Notes: generated by a model from the sequence alone, not told the origin. DNA of 24,389 nucleotides from Candidatus Nomurabacteria bacterium (GCA_003518045.1 DOZK01000010.1:1-24389), one strand, 5' to 3'; counted from the stretch's first letter, positions 1 to 7,208 are shown. Translations and numbers: made by a program.

Positions 1-17
1 GTTTTGTATTATAGGAA

Positions 18-50
18 CCCGCCCGAAAGCATGGGGCGCTTTGGGGCGGG
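18..50 (-). terminator. GC-rich hairpin downstream of the small minus-strand genes
   Basis: A 13-bp stem (18-30 against 38-50) pairs at 12 of 13 positions around a 7-nt loop. It lies 19 nt after the stop of the small exported protein on the minus strand. The U-tract is poor (the minus strand continues TTCCTATAATAC), so it could be a processing or protective hairpin rather than a classic terminator. Confidence 0.5.
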
Positions 51-68
51 GGAGCTAGTATTACCGAA

Positions 69-203
69 TCAACTTTTGACTGGCAAAGGGGTGGGGGTTG
101 GAGCAGGGTTCGGACTAACCCCCACCTTCTTATCAGCCTCCTTCTGGCTGGCAAGAAGAGCGGCGGCAGCAATAACAGCCGCCAAAATAAGTGTTCTCTT
201 CAT
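69..203 (-). CDS. Small exported peptide of 44 aa, unknown function
   Basis: A 44-codon frame starts at ATG 203 and ends at TGA 69. AAGGAG lies 6 nt before the ATG and overlaps the TAA stop of the upstream gene, so the two are translationally close (9-nt gap) and probably one operon. The N-terminus (MKRTLILAAV, then an Ala/Leu-rich stretch) is a signal peptide or membrane anchor of about 18 residues. The rest is a short charged segment and a Pro/Thr tail (PNPAPTPTPLPV). There is no lipobox cysteine. I do not recognise a family. The SD, start and signal peptide make it a credible gene; the function is open, perhaps a small secreted or membrane-tethered peptide. Confidence 0.6.
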   Translation of the reverse strand: MKRTLILAAVIAAAALLASQKEADKKVGVSPNPAPTPTPLPVKS

Positions 204-212
204 GGTGACTCC

Positions 213-452
213 TTAAAAACGCGATGGGGGAAGGCCGTATACCGTGTCCATCAAACGATCTTGTTCTGGCGTTGGCAACTCAGATTTTTCGGCTCGTACG
301 GCTACGGCTTTTGCCAATTCACCACAATCACGTGGGCGCTTAAGCACCTCTGGTGAAAGATGCTGGGCCATTGACCCAAATTGATAAACTTGCTCAGCAA
401 TCTCCATAACCTGTTTAAACCTTTCGGCTTCTGTGGGATATTTAGTGGCCAT
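213..452 (-). CDS. Hypothetical protein, 79 aa
   Basis: Soluble, mostly helical protein with no signal peptide or recognised domain. Two adjacent ATGs (455 and 452) follow AAAGGAG. The second gives the better spacing (about 6 nt), so I place the start at 452; starting at 455 adds one Met. It is first in a two-gene minus-strand operon with the exported peptide at 69-203. Its base composition is less AT-rich than tpiA/pgk, and with its strong SD it belongs to the same gene style as the genes at 5074, 6558, 7209 and 10328. Function not recognised. Confidence 0.65.
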   Translation of the reverse strand: MATKYPTEAERFKQVMEIAEQVYQFGSMAQHLSPEVLKRPRDCGELAKAVAVRAEKSELPTPEQDRLMDTVYGLPPSRF

Positions 453-489
453 CATTTCTCCTTTAAAACAACGATGTTGATTTCATTCT

Positions 490-518
490 AATCTATTTAA
501 AGAAAAATACCAATTCAA
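490..518 (-). promoter_or_regulatory. Possible promoter for the 213-452 gene
   Basis: On the minus strand TTGAAT (513-518) and TAGATT (490-495) are 17 bp apart. The leader to the start at 452 is about 30 nt and carries the AAAGGAG site. The -35 lies in the AATTCAAGATA segment shared by the two dispersed repeats. Confidence 0.4.
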
Positions 519-557
519 GATACAGGCACTGGATTCCCGCCTGCGCGGGAATGACAA
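511..557. repeat. Dispersed palindromic repeat, copy 1 (GGATTCCCGCC type)
   Basis: Contains a perfect 8-bp hairpin, ATTCCCGC (533-540) with GCGGGAAT (545-552), within CACTGG...ATGACA. A second copy lies at 12022-12076. Both copies also share AATTCAAGATA upstream. ACTGGATTCCCGCCTnCGCGGGAATGACA is, to my knowledge, a very widespread intergenic repeat in bacterial genomes. Confidence 0.8.
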
Positions 558-642
558 AACTCGGACAGGTTAATTGGAAATGGTATAAGAAGTCAAAATT
601 TCTATAAACCATCAGCTGTAAACTGTAAGCTGTTTTTAATGT

Positions 643-648
643 TATACT
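643..648 (+). promoter_or_regulatory. -10 box (TATACT) of tpiA-pgk
   Basis: TATACT ends 12 nt before the tpiA ATG. Initiation about 7 nt downstream would leave a leader of only about 5-6 nt. No SD precedes tpiA. No good -35 is visible at the expected spacing. Confidence 0.5.
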
Positions 649-660
649 TTTTAGATAATT

Positions 661-1431
661 ATGAAAAGAACAAAACCCCTCATCGTTGGAAATTGGAAAA
701 CTACTCCCGCTAATCTTAAAGAGGCGATTAATTTTGTTAAATCTCTTGAAAAGAAATTAACTGCTCTAAAAAAGAAATCAATTAATGCTTATTATTTTTT
801 GGCGGTGCCAGATATTTTTGCGACTTCTTTAATTCCTTTTACTAAATATGGAGAAATTGGAACTCAAAATATAAATGGTACAACTTTGGGACAAGAAACT
901 GGCATCACAACTCCTTCTATGGTTGCAAGCACTGGTATAACTTTCACAATTTTAGGACATAGTGAGGTCCGCGCAAGAGGGGAAGACTTGCACACACTTT
1001 CACAAAAAGTAACTCTTTCATTAAAAGCAAAATTATTAACCGTGCTTTGTGTTGGGGAAAGCGAAAGAGATAAAGAAGGAAATTATTTACATGAACTTGA
1101 AAATGACTTGAAAGAAATTCTCGCAAATGTCGACCGCGCACTCTTTTCAAATTTAGTAATTGCATATGAGCCAATTTGGGCAATCGGCGCACCAGTCCCT
1201 GCTACCACAGAAGAATGTTTTGAAGTTGTAATTTCTCTTCGTCGTGCGCTTGCGACGTTAGTTGGTATTGAACATGCAAAAAAAGTTTCTATAATTTACG
1301 GTGGGGCTGTAACAGAAGATACAGCAAAAAGTTTTTTGATTGACGGTGGAGTAGACGGTTTACTTCTAGGTAGAGCTTCTCAAGAATTAAAAACTTTCAC
1401 AACTATTTTAGAATCTTGTTTTAAAAATTAA
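661..1431 (+). CDS. tpiA: Triosephosphate isomerase
   Basis: Interconverts dihydroxyacetone phosphate and glyceraldehyde 3-phosphate in cytoplasmic glycolysis. The 256 aa match the family length (about 250). Visible motifs: GNWK at 10-13 (Lys13 in the substrate site), LGHSE at 98-102 with catalytic His100, AYEPIWAIG at 168-176 with catalytic Glu170, and the phosphate-binding IIYGGAV (211-217) and GLLLGRAS (233-240). The tip of catalytic loop 6 reads IGAPVPAT, where the family normally has IGTGxxAT, an odd substitution in a very conserved loop. No SD; a -10 box lies 12 nt upstream. pgk follows after 7 nt, so the two are co-transcribed. Confidence 0.95.
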   Translation: MKRTKPLIVGNWKTTPANLKEAINFVKSLEKKLTALKKKSINAYYFLAVPDIFATSLIPFTKYGEIGTQNINGTTLGQETGITTPSMVASTGITFTILGHSEVRARGEDLHTLSQKVTLSLKAKLLTVLCVGESERDKEGNYLHELENDLKEILANVDRALFSNLVIAYEPIWAIGAPVPATTEECFEVVISLRRALATLVGIEHAKKVSIIYGGAVTEDTAKSFLIDGGVDGLLLGRASQELKTFTTILESCFKN

Positions 1432-1438
1432 TTTAACT

Positions 1439-2581
1439 ATGCTTGTTAATAATGACTGGTCAAAATATACAATAACAGATTTAACAACCTTAAAAGGAAA
1501 AAGAGTAATTCTTCGTCTTGATTTAAATTTGCCATATGACAAAGGCCAAATAACTGATAGAACAAGGCTAGATGAGGTAATTCCCTTTATAAAACAACTG
1601 ATTTTTGCTGGTGCAAAAATAATTATACTTTCACATTTCGGAGAAAAAGGTGAGAGTATAAAACCCGTAGCTGATTTAGTTGTAAAAAGTTTATCTGGAA
1701 TAAAATTTGTAGAAGGAATAGATATTGAAAATATTAGAAAAGAAATCGATAGCTTACCACTAGGCGATGGGGTAATAATTGAAAACACAAGAATGTTTGT
1801 AGGTGAAAAAGATAACACATCATCTTGCGCGCGTAACCTCGCATCGCTCGGAGATGTTTTTATAAATGATGCATTTTCTGCTTCACATAGAAATCACGCG
1901 AGTATTGTTGGAATAACGGATTATATTCTTTCATATTTCGGACCAACATTTATAAAAGAAATAACTAATTTAAGTGCAGCTTCTCATCCAGAAAAGCCAG
2001 CCTTGTTAATAATTGGTGGTGCCAAAATTTCTACAAAATTAAATTTGATACGTAATTATTTAGACCAAGGAGTAAAAGTTTTTGTAGGTGGCGCTATGGT
2101 TCATAATATTTTTAAAGAGCGAGGATTAGAAATTGGGGATAGTTTTTATGACCCAACTTATTCTGCACCCGCATCATTATATAATCATCCACTTTTAATA
2201 ACTCCAACGGATGTCGTTTTATTAGATGGTAAAGAAGTTTCTGTAGATAAAATACCAAAGGGTGGTGTGGTGGTTGATTGCGGAAAGACAACATTAAAAA
2301 ATTTAGATGAGGAAATTCAAAAATCAAAAACAATAATAGTAAATGGGCCACTTGGTTTATATGAAAAAGGTTTTTATTACGGAACAGAACATATGCTAAC
2401 AAGTGTTGCAAATGTAATCGGTGCGAAAACATATATTGGAGGAGGGGATACAGTCTTAGTAGCTGAGAAAGCACATGTTTTGAAAAAGATGAGTTTCGTA
2501 TCATTAGGCGGTGGAGCAATGCTTGATTATCTTGCAAATGGTACACTTCCCGGTATCAATGCTGTCACAAAATCAAAGTAA
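1439..2581 (+). CDS. pgk: Phosphoglycerate kinase
   Basis: Transfers phosphate between 1,3-bisphosphoglycerate and ADP in glycolysis. At 380 aa it is slightly shorter than the usual 390-400. N-domain motifs: RLDLNLP near 26 (substrate site), LSHFGEKG near 63 (in place of SHLGRP), ENTRMFVGE and FINDAFSASHRNHAS. C-domain nucleotide motifs: GGAKISTKL, VNGPLGLYE, GGGDT and LGGGAMLDYL. The start ATG lies 7 nt after tpiA and has no SD, as with other AT-rich genes here. The last 23 nt overlap the start chosen for the sigma-factor gene, so transcription probably continues into it. Confidence 0.95.
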   Translation: MLVNNDWSKYTITDLTTLKGKRVILRLDLNLPYDKGQITDRTRLDEVIPFIKQLIFAGAKIIILSHFGEKGESIKPVADLVVKSLSGIKFVEGIDIENIRKEIDSLPLGDGVIIENTRMFVGEKDNTSSCARNLASLGDVFINDAFSASHRNHASIVGITDYILSYFGPTFIKEITNLSAASHPEKPALLIIGGAKISTKLNLIRNYLDQGVKVFVGGAMVHNIFKERGLEIGDSFYDPTYSAPASLYNHPLLITPTDVVLLDGKEVSVDKIPKGGVVVDCGKTTLKNLDEEIQKSKTIIVNGPLGLYEKGFYYGTEHMLTSVANVIGAKTYIGGGDTVLVAEKAHVLKKMSFVSLGGGAMLDYLANGTLPGINAVTKSK

Positions 2582-3152
2582 TGCTGTTATATATAATGTA
2601 GGGGATTTAATAACCCTAAAAAAGCTTATTCTCTCTGCCAAAAGTGGGGACGGGCAAGCTTTTGAGATTATATACAAAGAACTTTTTACTCCACTTTATA
2701 GATATACATTTTCGAAATGTAATGATGTGGAGCTTGCAAATGATATATGCCAGCAGACATTTCTTAATTTTTATAAGGCCTTACCGTCTTATGAACCAGA
2801 GAAATCTCCACTTGCTTATCTATTTACGATAGCAAAAAGACTGCTCATAAATCACAGCAAGAAAAAATCTTCAATCTCTTTTGATGAAAAACTCTTTGAA
2901 ATAATAGAAGATGAGAATGTTGATATTGTAAGCGACGCAAATATACGCAAGCTTGCCGAATCAATCAATGAATATCTGCCATATCTATCAACCGATGAGT
3001 CAGATGTCATTCGTTTATATTATTACGGAGAATTTAGTTATAAAGAAATTTCGGAGATATTAGAAAAAGAAGAAGTATATATTCGAAAAATAAAAGAACG
3101 AGCATTAAAAAAACTTCGTATCTTAACCAAGCACTTAAATGAAGGAAATTAA
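2559..3152 (+). CDS. ECF-like sigma-70 family RNA polymerase sigma factor
   Basis: About 197 aa, the usual ECF size. Sigma region 2 is seen in AFEIIYKELFTPLYRYTF followed by ANDICQQTFLNFYKAL and an AYLFTIAKRLLINH segment (core binding and -10 recognition). Region 4 is the C-terminal helix-turn-helix, from LSTDESDVIRLYYYGEFSYK to the IRKIKERALKKL end (-35 recognition). No extra domains. The in-frame ATG at 2559 overlaps the end of pgk by 23 nt; an earlier ATG at 2511 would extend it deep into pgk with non-sigma sequence. The next gene overlaps its stop by 14 nt and encodes a one-TM protein, the usual arrangement of an ECF sigma with a membrane anti-sigma factor. The start is uncertain because no SD is visible. 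Confidence 0.85.
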   Translation: MLSQNQSNAVIYNVGDLITLKKLILSAKSGDGQAFEIIYKELFTPLYRYTFSKCNDVELANDICQQTFLNFYKALPSYEPEKSPLAYLFTIAKRLLINHSKKKSSISFDEKLFEIIEDENVDIVSDANIRKLAESINEYLPYLSTDESDVIRLYYYGEFSYKEISEILEKEEVYIRKIKERALKKLRILTKHLNEGN

Positions 3153-3492
3153 TACAAACAAAATAGACACTGAGCTTACTAGCGCTTTAGTCATGTATAA
3201 GGAGACCGTGTCGCCGACTTATGCTACTCTTATAAAAATTCTTAATCAAATACCAGAGAAAGAAATAAAGGTTAAAGAAAAGCGGGCGATACGATCCCCA
3301 TATATATGGCTAGGAATAACTCAATTAGTGGCCGTCTGTTCTATTTTATTTGTATTGTTCCCAACAATTTCTGAAATGTATATTTATAGAAATGATCCAT
3401 TCTATTCTATAGATAAACAAGTAGCGAAATTTGAGAACAAAATAGATAATGAGGATATGGCTCAAATGACAACGGATTACAACAACTTATAA
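3139..3492 (+). CDS. Single-pass membrane protein, putative anti-sigma factor
   Basis: 117 aa. A cytoplasmic N-terminus of about 52 residues (KEINTNKID...) is followed by one hydrophobic span at about 55-77 (YIWLGITQLVAVCSILFVLF) and an external tail of about 40 charged residues. Its ATG sits inside the last codons of the sigma-factor gene (14-nt overlap), implying translational coupling. Position, size and topology fit an anti-sigma factor that holds the sigma at the membrane. The classic zinc motif (HxxxCxxC) is absent and I cannot recognise an anti-sigma fold, so the role comes from context. Confidence 0.6.
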   Translation: MKEINTNKIDTELTSALVMYKETVSPTYATLIKILNQIPEKEIKVKEKRAIRSPYIWLGITQLVAVCSILFVLFPTISEMYIYRNDPFYSIDKQVAKFENKIDNEDMAQMTTDYNNL

Positions 3493-3532
3493 ATAATTTA
3501 CGCCGAGATAATTAAACATCAGGCAAAATAAT

Positions 3533-4150
3533 ATGAAAAAATATTTTATACCAACAATTATATTAGGAGCGATATTGTTTCCAGCTTTTACAAGTGCTGA
3601 AAGTACGACAACATCCCCTGTAATAGTTACAACTTCAACAATACCTACATCTGCACAAATTTTTACAGCTTGCCAGCAAGCCTCGATAGAAAATCGTGAT
3701 ACCTCTATTTCATCTGCACGAAATACCTATAACACTGCAATGGCTACAGCATTAACAGCAAGAAAAGATGCTGAGAAATCTGCTGTCGCTTTGACAGATG
3801 AGGTTGCGAAAAAAACTGCAATTAACAATGCTTCTATGTCTTACAAGCTTGCGGTCAAAACAGCCCAAGACATTTTAACCAAAGCAAGAAAAGAGACTTT
3901 AGTAAATTTTGAAAAAGATACAACAGGGTGTCGTCAATATAAAAAAGACATTAAAAAAGTAGAAGTAGAGAAAAAGATAGTGGAAAAGAAAGAGATAAAT
4001 AATGAAAAGAAAAATGAAATAAAAGCTCTTCAGGCTGAAGAAAAAGTAGCTGTCGAAGCAAAAAAAGTTGAAATAAAAACTCTTAGAGAAAGTTTTAAAG
4101 AAAAAATGAATGCCCTTCGTTCATTCTTCAGTAGAAAATCAGATAATTAA
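3533..4150 (+). CDS. Exported helical (coiled-coil) protein of unknown function
   Basis: 205 aa. Signal peptide MKKYFIPTIILGAILFPAFT with a likely cleavage after Ala22 (TSA|E). Then a Thr/Ser-rich linker, an Ala-rich helical region (about 45-125) with two cysteines (Cys47 and Cys133) that could form a disulfide, and a strongly charged Lys/Glu coiled coil (about 135-195). It follows the sigma/anti-sigma pair by 40 nt and precedes a strong bidirectional hairpin, so it probably ends the operon. By analogy with other ECF loci it could be the regulon target or the extracytoplasmic sensor, but no family is recognised. Confidence 0.7.
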   Translation: MKKYFIPTIILGAILFPAFTSAESTTTSPVIVTTSTIPTSAQIFTACQQASIENRDTSISSARNTYNTAMATALTARKDAEKSAVALTDEVAKKTAINNASMSYKLAVKTAQDILTKARKETLVNFEKDTTGCRQYKKDIKKVEVEKKIVEKKEINNEKKNEIKALQAEEKVAVEAKKVEIKTLRESFKEKMNALRSFFSRKSDN

Positions 4151-4164
4151 AATAGTTAAATATT

Positions 4165-4205
4165 AAAAATACAGGGGGACGCCGAAGGCGTCCCCCTGTA
4201 TTTTT
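4165..4205. terminator. Bidirectional terminator, perfect 19-bp stem
   Basis: The stem 4165-4183 pairs perfectly with 4187-4205 around the 3-nt loop GAA. Its base is A5/T5 on both strands, so it works both ways: for the plus-strand operon ending at 4150 and for xth on the minus strand, whose TAA stop overlaps the stem by 2 nt. The ATACA/TGTAT ends match the hairpins at 11913, 12785 and 15163. Confidence 0.9.
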
Positions 4206-4965
4206 ATATTTCAACCTCAAGCACTATAGGACAATGATCACTTCCAAACACCTCATTTAAAATCTCTGCTTTTTTAATTTTAGTTTTTAATATCTTACTT
4301 GTGAAAATATAATCAATACGCCAGCCGATATTTCTATCACGAGCTCTTGTTTTCATATCCCACCAAGAATATTTAACTTCTGTGGGATGAAGAGTGCGAA
4401 ACGTATCAATAAACGCATCAACATATTTTGCAAGTAACGTTCTCTCCTCTACAGTGCAACCAAGATGCCCAGCATTTTCTTTTGGACGAGCAAGATCAAT
4501 ATCCGCAACTGTTGCATTCACATCTCCCATAAAAATAACTGGTTTCTTTTTTTCTAGAGTTTTGGCACGTTGTAAAAATTGCTCATAATAATCCAACTTA
4601 TACAAAAAATGTTCGTCGGACTTTCCACCATTTGGCCAATAACAATTCATTAAAATAAAATCTTTAAAATAAAGTGTGAGCAGTCTTCCTTCCATATCCA
4701 TATGATCAGCACCTAGTCCATATTCGATCTTTTCTGGCATCACTTTTGTGTACACTGCAACACCTGAATAACCTTTTCTTATTTTTGAACTATCAAAATA
4801 TGAGAAATATCCTTTTGGGTTAAGTACTTTTTCAGGCAACTGGTCAGGGGTTGCTTTCGTTTCTTGTATACAAATAATATCCGCCTTCAATTTAAACAAT
4901 TCATCAAAAGCACCTTTTTTATAAACTGCCCGTATTCCATTTACATTAAAAGAAATTAATTTCAT
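4204..4965 (-). CDS. xth: Exodeoxyribonuclease III / AP endonuclease
   Basis: Removes 3' blocking groups and cuts at abasic sites in base-excision repair. 253 aa, normal for the EEP-fold ExoIII family. Motifs in order: SFNVNGIRA (Asn7), CIQETKA (metal-binding Glu35), GYSGVAVYTK, NCYWPNGG (Tyr109), MGDVNAT (Asp148, Asn150), GWRIDYIF (Asp218) and the terminal GSDHCP (Asp243/His244 pair). All catalytic positions are present. TATACT stands 6 nt before the ATG with no SD, so the mRNA is probably leaderless. It is convergent with the sigma operon across the 4165-4205 hairpin. Confidence 0.95.
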   Translation of the reverse strand: MKLISFNVNGIRAVYKKGAFDELFKLKADIICIQETKATPDQLPEKVLNPKGYFSYFDSSKIRKGYSGVAVYTKVMPEKIEYGLGADHMDMEGRLLTLYFKDFILMNCYWPNGGKSDEHFLYKLDYYEQFLQRAKTLEKKKPVIFMGDVNATVADIDLARPKENAGHLGCTVEERTLLAKYVDAFIDTFRTLHPTEVKYSWWDMKTRARDRNIGWRIDYIFTSKILKTKIKKAEILNEVFGSDHCPIVLEVEI

Positions 4966-4971
4966 AAAGAC

Positions 4972-4977
4972 AGTATA
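4972..4977 (-). promoter_or_regulatory. -10 box (TATACT) of xth, leaderless start
   Basis: TATACT on the minus strand is separated from the xth ATG by 6 nt (4966-4971). Transcription would begin at or next to the start codon. No SD is present. Confidence 0.6.
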
Positions 4978-5010
4978 GCTGAAAAACGTAGTTGTGTAAC
5001 AAGAAATTTA

Positions 5011-5039
5011 ACAAAAAGAAAGCGCGTCCTTTGGCGCGC
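5011..5039 (-). terminator. Rho-independent terminator of the 5074-5544 gene
   Basis: The minus strand folds GCGCG-CC AAA GG-(A)-CGCGC (5022-5039, one bulged base) and continues TTTCTTTTTG (5011-5021). It lies 34 nt after the stop at 5074. Confidence 0.75.
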
Positions 5040-5073
5040 AATTGGTTGAAAAACCGTTGGTTGAGATTTTGGA

Positions 5074-5544
5074 TCACATGCCTACCTGAAAAGCCTCGGG
5101 GCCAGCATTCTTTGGCTTGACTGGCTCCGGGCTTGCAATCAAGCTGGTCTGTGTGGGAGGATTTCCAAACCAGACTTCCTTGTCTTCCGCTTGGAAGACG
5201 AGGTCGTCAATTTTGTAGTGCTCTGAGAGAATTTGGTCGAATTCATTTGCCCCAGACCGTCCAAAGGCAATATCTTTCGCCAAGTTTTCGACATCGTCAA
5301 TGGCAACATGCGAAAGATATTCAAGCCCGCGGCAAACGGCCGCAACCTTAGCCTGCGAAAAAGTTAGCCGAAAAGCATGCAATACCATGTACTTGAACAT
5401 GCCTGCCTGCACACCCGCCGAGAACTTTTGTGCATCCGCAGAAAAAATCTGCAGGGTCTCTTCCACTCCTCTGATTGGAAGAAACCTACAAGCGGCCACC
5501 TGCTCTCTCAAAGCCCACTGTGAAGGAACTTGTTTTTCACTCAT
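5074..5544 (-). CDS. Hypothetical protein, 156 aa
   Basis: No recognised family. The first 120 residues are predicted helical, with several Cys (AACRFLP, AAVCRGLEYL), and have no signal peptide or TM. The last 30 are a Pro-rich, probably disordered tail (SPEPVKPKNAGPEAF). GAGGAG precedes two adjacent ATGs at 5547 and 5544; the second is better spaced and chosen. A TTG at 5559 would sit inside the SD. It is less AT-rich than xth and ends in TGA, like other genes of the SD-led set. A TTGACT promoter begins just after the TrmB gene stop and a terminator follows, so it is an independent transcription unit. Confidence 0.7.
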   Translation of the reverse strand: MSEKQVPSQWALREQVAACRFLPIRGVEETLQIFSADAQKFSAGVQAGMFKYMVLHAFRLTFSQAKVAAVCRGLEYLSHVAIDDVENLAKDIAFGRSGANEFDQILSEHYKIDDLVFQAEDKEVWFGNPPTQTSLIASPEPVKPKNAGPEAFQVGM

Positions 5545-5601
5545 CATTTTTCTCCTCAATCAAAAATAAAATTGCTCAGACAACTCGTCTTCGCTATCAC
5601 A

Positions 5602-5630
5602 ACACTACCGATAAAAGTATTCAAAGTCAA
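5602..5630 (-). promoter_or_regulatory. Probable promoter of the 5074-5544 gene
   Basis: TTGACT (5625-5630) and a weak -10 TAGTGT (5602-5607) on the minus strand with a 17-bp spacer. The -35 starts immediately after the stop of the TrmB-like gene. It leaves a leader of about 50 nt ending in the GAGGAG site. Confidence 0.5.
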
Positions 5631-5631
5631 A

Positions 5632-6387
5632 CTATTTAACCGAACCCCATAACCCTTTAAAAAGTTCACGTTGGTTACGTGCGAGGACTTCATCATGTAT
5701 CTCAACTAAATAATGTGGTCGCTCCCGTGTTTGCGCCATCAACAAATAATCTCCTACTACCCAAAAACTAGAATCAAACTGTACATCTGTTGGAAGTTTT
5801 TTTGTATTCCTTTCCGTATGTTTTTCATCCATCTCTTTTTCAACTGGAACATTGTTAAAAAATAACTTTGCTTTTAATCCCTCTGGGCTATGCTTCCATG
5901 TCCACTCTATCCATTTCCCGTATTTCTCAGTGAACGAATCGTCCTGAAATCCCCACCACGTATTATCATACTGGGCGACATTTTCACTCCACCTTTTGTA
6001 CTCGGCAAAAAGATATTCGGACAAATCAGCCTCCTCAATAAATTTTATTCTCGGTACAGAATAATTAACACTGTAGGGGAGGGAGATGAGTTCTTTTGCC
6101 AAAAGTGTGGCAGCTTTTTTCTTTTCCAAAAGATTCTTCTCTTCCTTATCGAAAATACTCTGTATACTTTCTGGTGAATGAGCTATGAGGTAAGTAACTT
6201 TCTGCCCAACATCTTCAGAGATAAATCCTGCATCGCGCAGTTTGCGAGAAATGCTATACACTGTCGTGCGGTTTATTCCAGTTTCTTTAGAAACACGCTG
6301 AGGGGAGATTTTCCCCGCCTTTAAAACTGCTAAATATACATCTCTCTCATTTGCATTTAACCCGATGGTTTCGAATAGTTTTTCCAT
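5632..6387 (-). CDS. TrmB-like transcriptional regulator
   Basis: 251 aa. Residues 1-75 form a winged helix-turn-helix of the TrmB/MarR type: LGLNANERDVYLAVLKAGK is replaced here by IGLNANERDVYLAVLKAGK, then SPQRVSKETGINRTTVYSIS (recognition helix) and KLRDAGFI. A charged helix (about 80-100, KEEKNLLEKKKAATLLAKEL), a likely dimerisation coiled coil, leads to a C-terminal effector domain of about 145 residues with many aromatics (DNTWWGFQDD, WIEWTWKHS). Such proteins are common in CPR genomes and their ligands are unknown. A consensus promoter lies directly upstream, back-to-back with that of the receiver-like gene; it could regulate itself and the divergent gene (inference). Confidence 0.85.
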   Translation of the reverse strand: MEKLFETIGLNANERDVYLAVLKAGKISPQRVSKETGINRTTVYSISRKLRDAGFISEDVGQKVTYLIAHSPESIQSIFDKEEKNLLEKKKAATLLAKELISLPYSVNYSVPRIKFIEEADLSEYLFAEYKRWSENVAQYDNTWWGFQDDSFTEKYGKWIEWTWKHSPEGLKAKLFFNNVPVEKEMDEKHTERNTKKLPTDVQFDSSFWVVGDYLLMAQTRERPHYLVEIHDEVLARNQRELFKGLWGSVK

Positions 6388-6397
6388 ATACCTTTAC

Positions 6398-6425
6398 ATT
6401 ATATATGTTGTTGGCAGTTCGTCAA
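6398..6425 (-). promoter_or_regulatory. Promoter of the TrmB-like gene
   Basis: TTGACG (6420-6425) and consensus TATAAT (6398-6403) on the minus strand, 16-bp spacer. The ATG is 10 nt from the -10 with AAAGG between, so the leader is very short. Confidence 0.75.
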
Positions 6426-6475
6426 CACTTTTTGTAAAAATACTGTAAAATCAAGCTATTTGTAGCTTATTTAAG

Positions 6476-6504
6476 TTGACAATGGTACATCAATATGTTA
6501 TTCT
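6476..6504 (+). promoter_or_regulatory. Promoter of the receiver-like gene
   Basis: Consensus TTGACA (6476-6481), 17-bp spacer, TATTCT (6499-6504). The leader is about 45 nt and carries GAAAGGAAATTG before the ATG at 6558. It is divergent from the TrmB-like promoter about 50 bp away, so the intervening DNA is a good operator candidate. Confidence 0.75.
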
Positions 6505-6557
6505 ATTACCAGAACGATGAGCATTGTGCTTATCGGGAACATTGAAAGGAAATTGAA

Positions 6558-7061
6558 ATGAGTAAGATGAAGATTCTGATTGTGGATGACAAACCGGAAG
6601 AAATTGCACGCGCGATTTCTGCACTTAACCTGGACAACCTCACTGGAGAAATCATTGAGACCGCGAAAAATTATTTGATGGACCCACAAAAAGTAATTGC
6701 CATGTATCAAGAAATGGAACTCGAGATTGAGACGAAGAGTCAAAGTTACTCGGCCTTACTAAGGATGAATGATCTATTCGCCGTTCTAACCGACCTCTAC
6801 ATCCCTTGGTCTCACGCAAGTGATATGGGGCCGAACGGTGCATCAGTTGTCATGTCTGCAATTAGACGCAAGATACCTTTGGTTTGCCTCGTCACTGATG
6901 GCGATGGCCATAAGGATGCCTTCTCTGGCTCTTTCCTTTCCAGCTTGGCATTTGACACTTGTGAGAAAGGGGAGAGCATCGTCAAATACTCAAGTACGAA
7001 GGATTGGACATCTGCTTGGGCACAAGCTATCTGTAGTTTCGTCCATCGTCTGGACAAATGA
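6558..7061 (+). CDS. Response-regulator receiver-like protein, stand-alone
   Basis: 167 aa. The beginning KMKILIVDDKPEEI gives the acidic pair Asp10/Asp11. A strand ending AVLTDLYIP supplies a candidate phosphoacceptor Asp79, and IPLVCLVTDGDGHKDA supplies the Thr113 and Lys119 expected in a receiver domain. About 20 extra residues between the first helix and the Asp79 strand (YLMDPQKVIAMYQEMELEIE) make it atypical. There is no output domain and no kinase nearby. It has a strong promoter and SD, ends in TGA and is less AT-rich than the core genes. It may be a phosphorylation-independent receiver relative. Confidence 0.6.
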   Translation: MSKMKILIVDDKPEEIARAISALNLDNLTGEIIETAKNYLMDPQKVIAMYQEMELEIETKSQSYSALLRMNDLFAVLTDLYIPWSHASDMGPNGASVVMSAIRRKIPLVCLVTDGDGHKDAFSGSFLSSLAFDTCEKGESIVKYSSTKDWTSAWAQAICSFVHRLDK

Positions 7062-7196
7062 TTAGGTTCTTTTGGAGCCATCGTGGTTAATGGCTCTCTT
7101 ATCAAACACTAAAAATTATCTGAGTGTTTGTCAGAGAAAGTTCTTTGATTCTGAGGATAGTCCTCAAGCCGAATTCCCGAGCGGTCTCTTGGGGAA
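7062..7196 (+). other. Intergenic region with three short hairpins
   Basis: Perfect stems GAGCCAT/ATGGCTC (7075-7081 with 7090-7096), CAAACACT/AGTGTTTG (7103-7110 with 7123-7130) and a 6-bp TGAGGA/TCCTCA stem near 7150-7165. None has a T-run. No -10/-35 pair is clear, so the two flanking genes may be one transcript with a folded spacer. Confidence 0.4.
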
Positions 7197-7208
7197 ATGG
7201 GGAGAAAA

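Noticed and set aside
4..216. Plus-strand open frame over the first 216 bases
   Set aside because: It is antisense to the 44-aa exported peptide (69-203), which has a proper SD, start and signal peptide; the plus frame has none.
1408..2546. Minus-strand open frames across pgk
   Set aside because: Shadows of pgk with low-complexity Ser/Ile/Leu-rich translations and no start signals.
2511..2558. N-terminal extension of the sigma factor from the ATG at 2511
   Set aside because: It would overlap pgk by 71 nt and adds hydrophobic residues unlike any ECF N-terminus; the ATG at 2559 is simpler.
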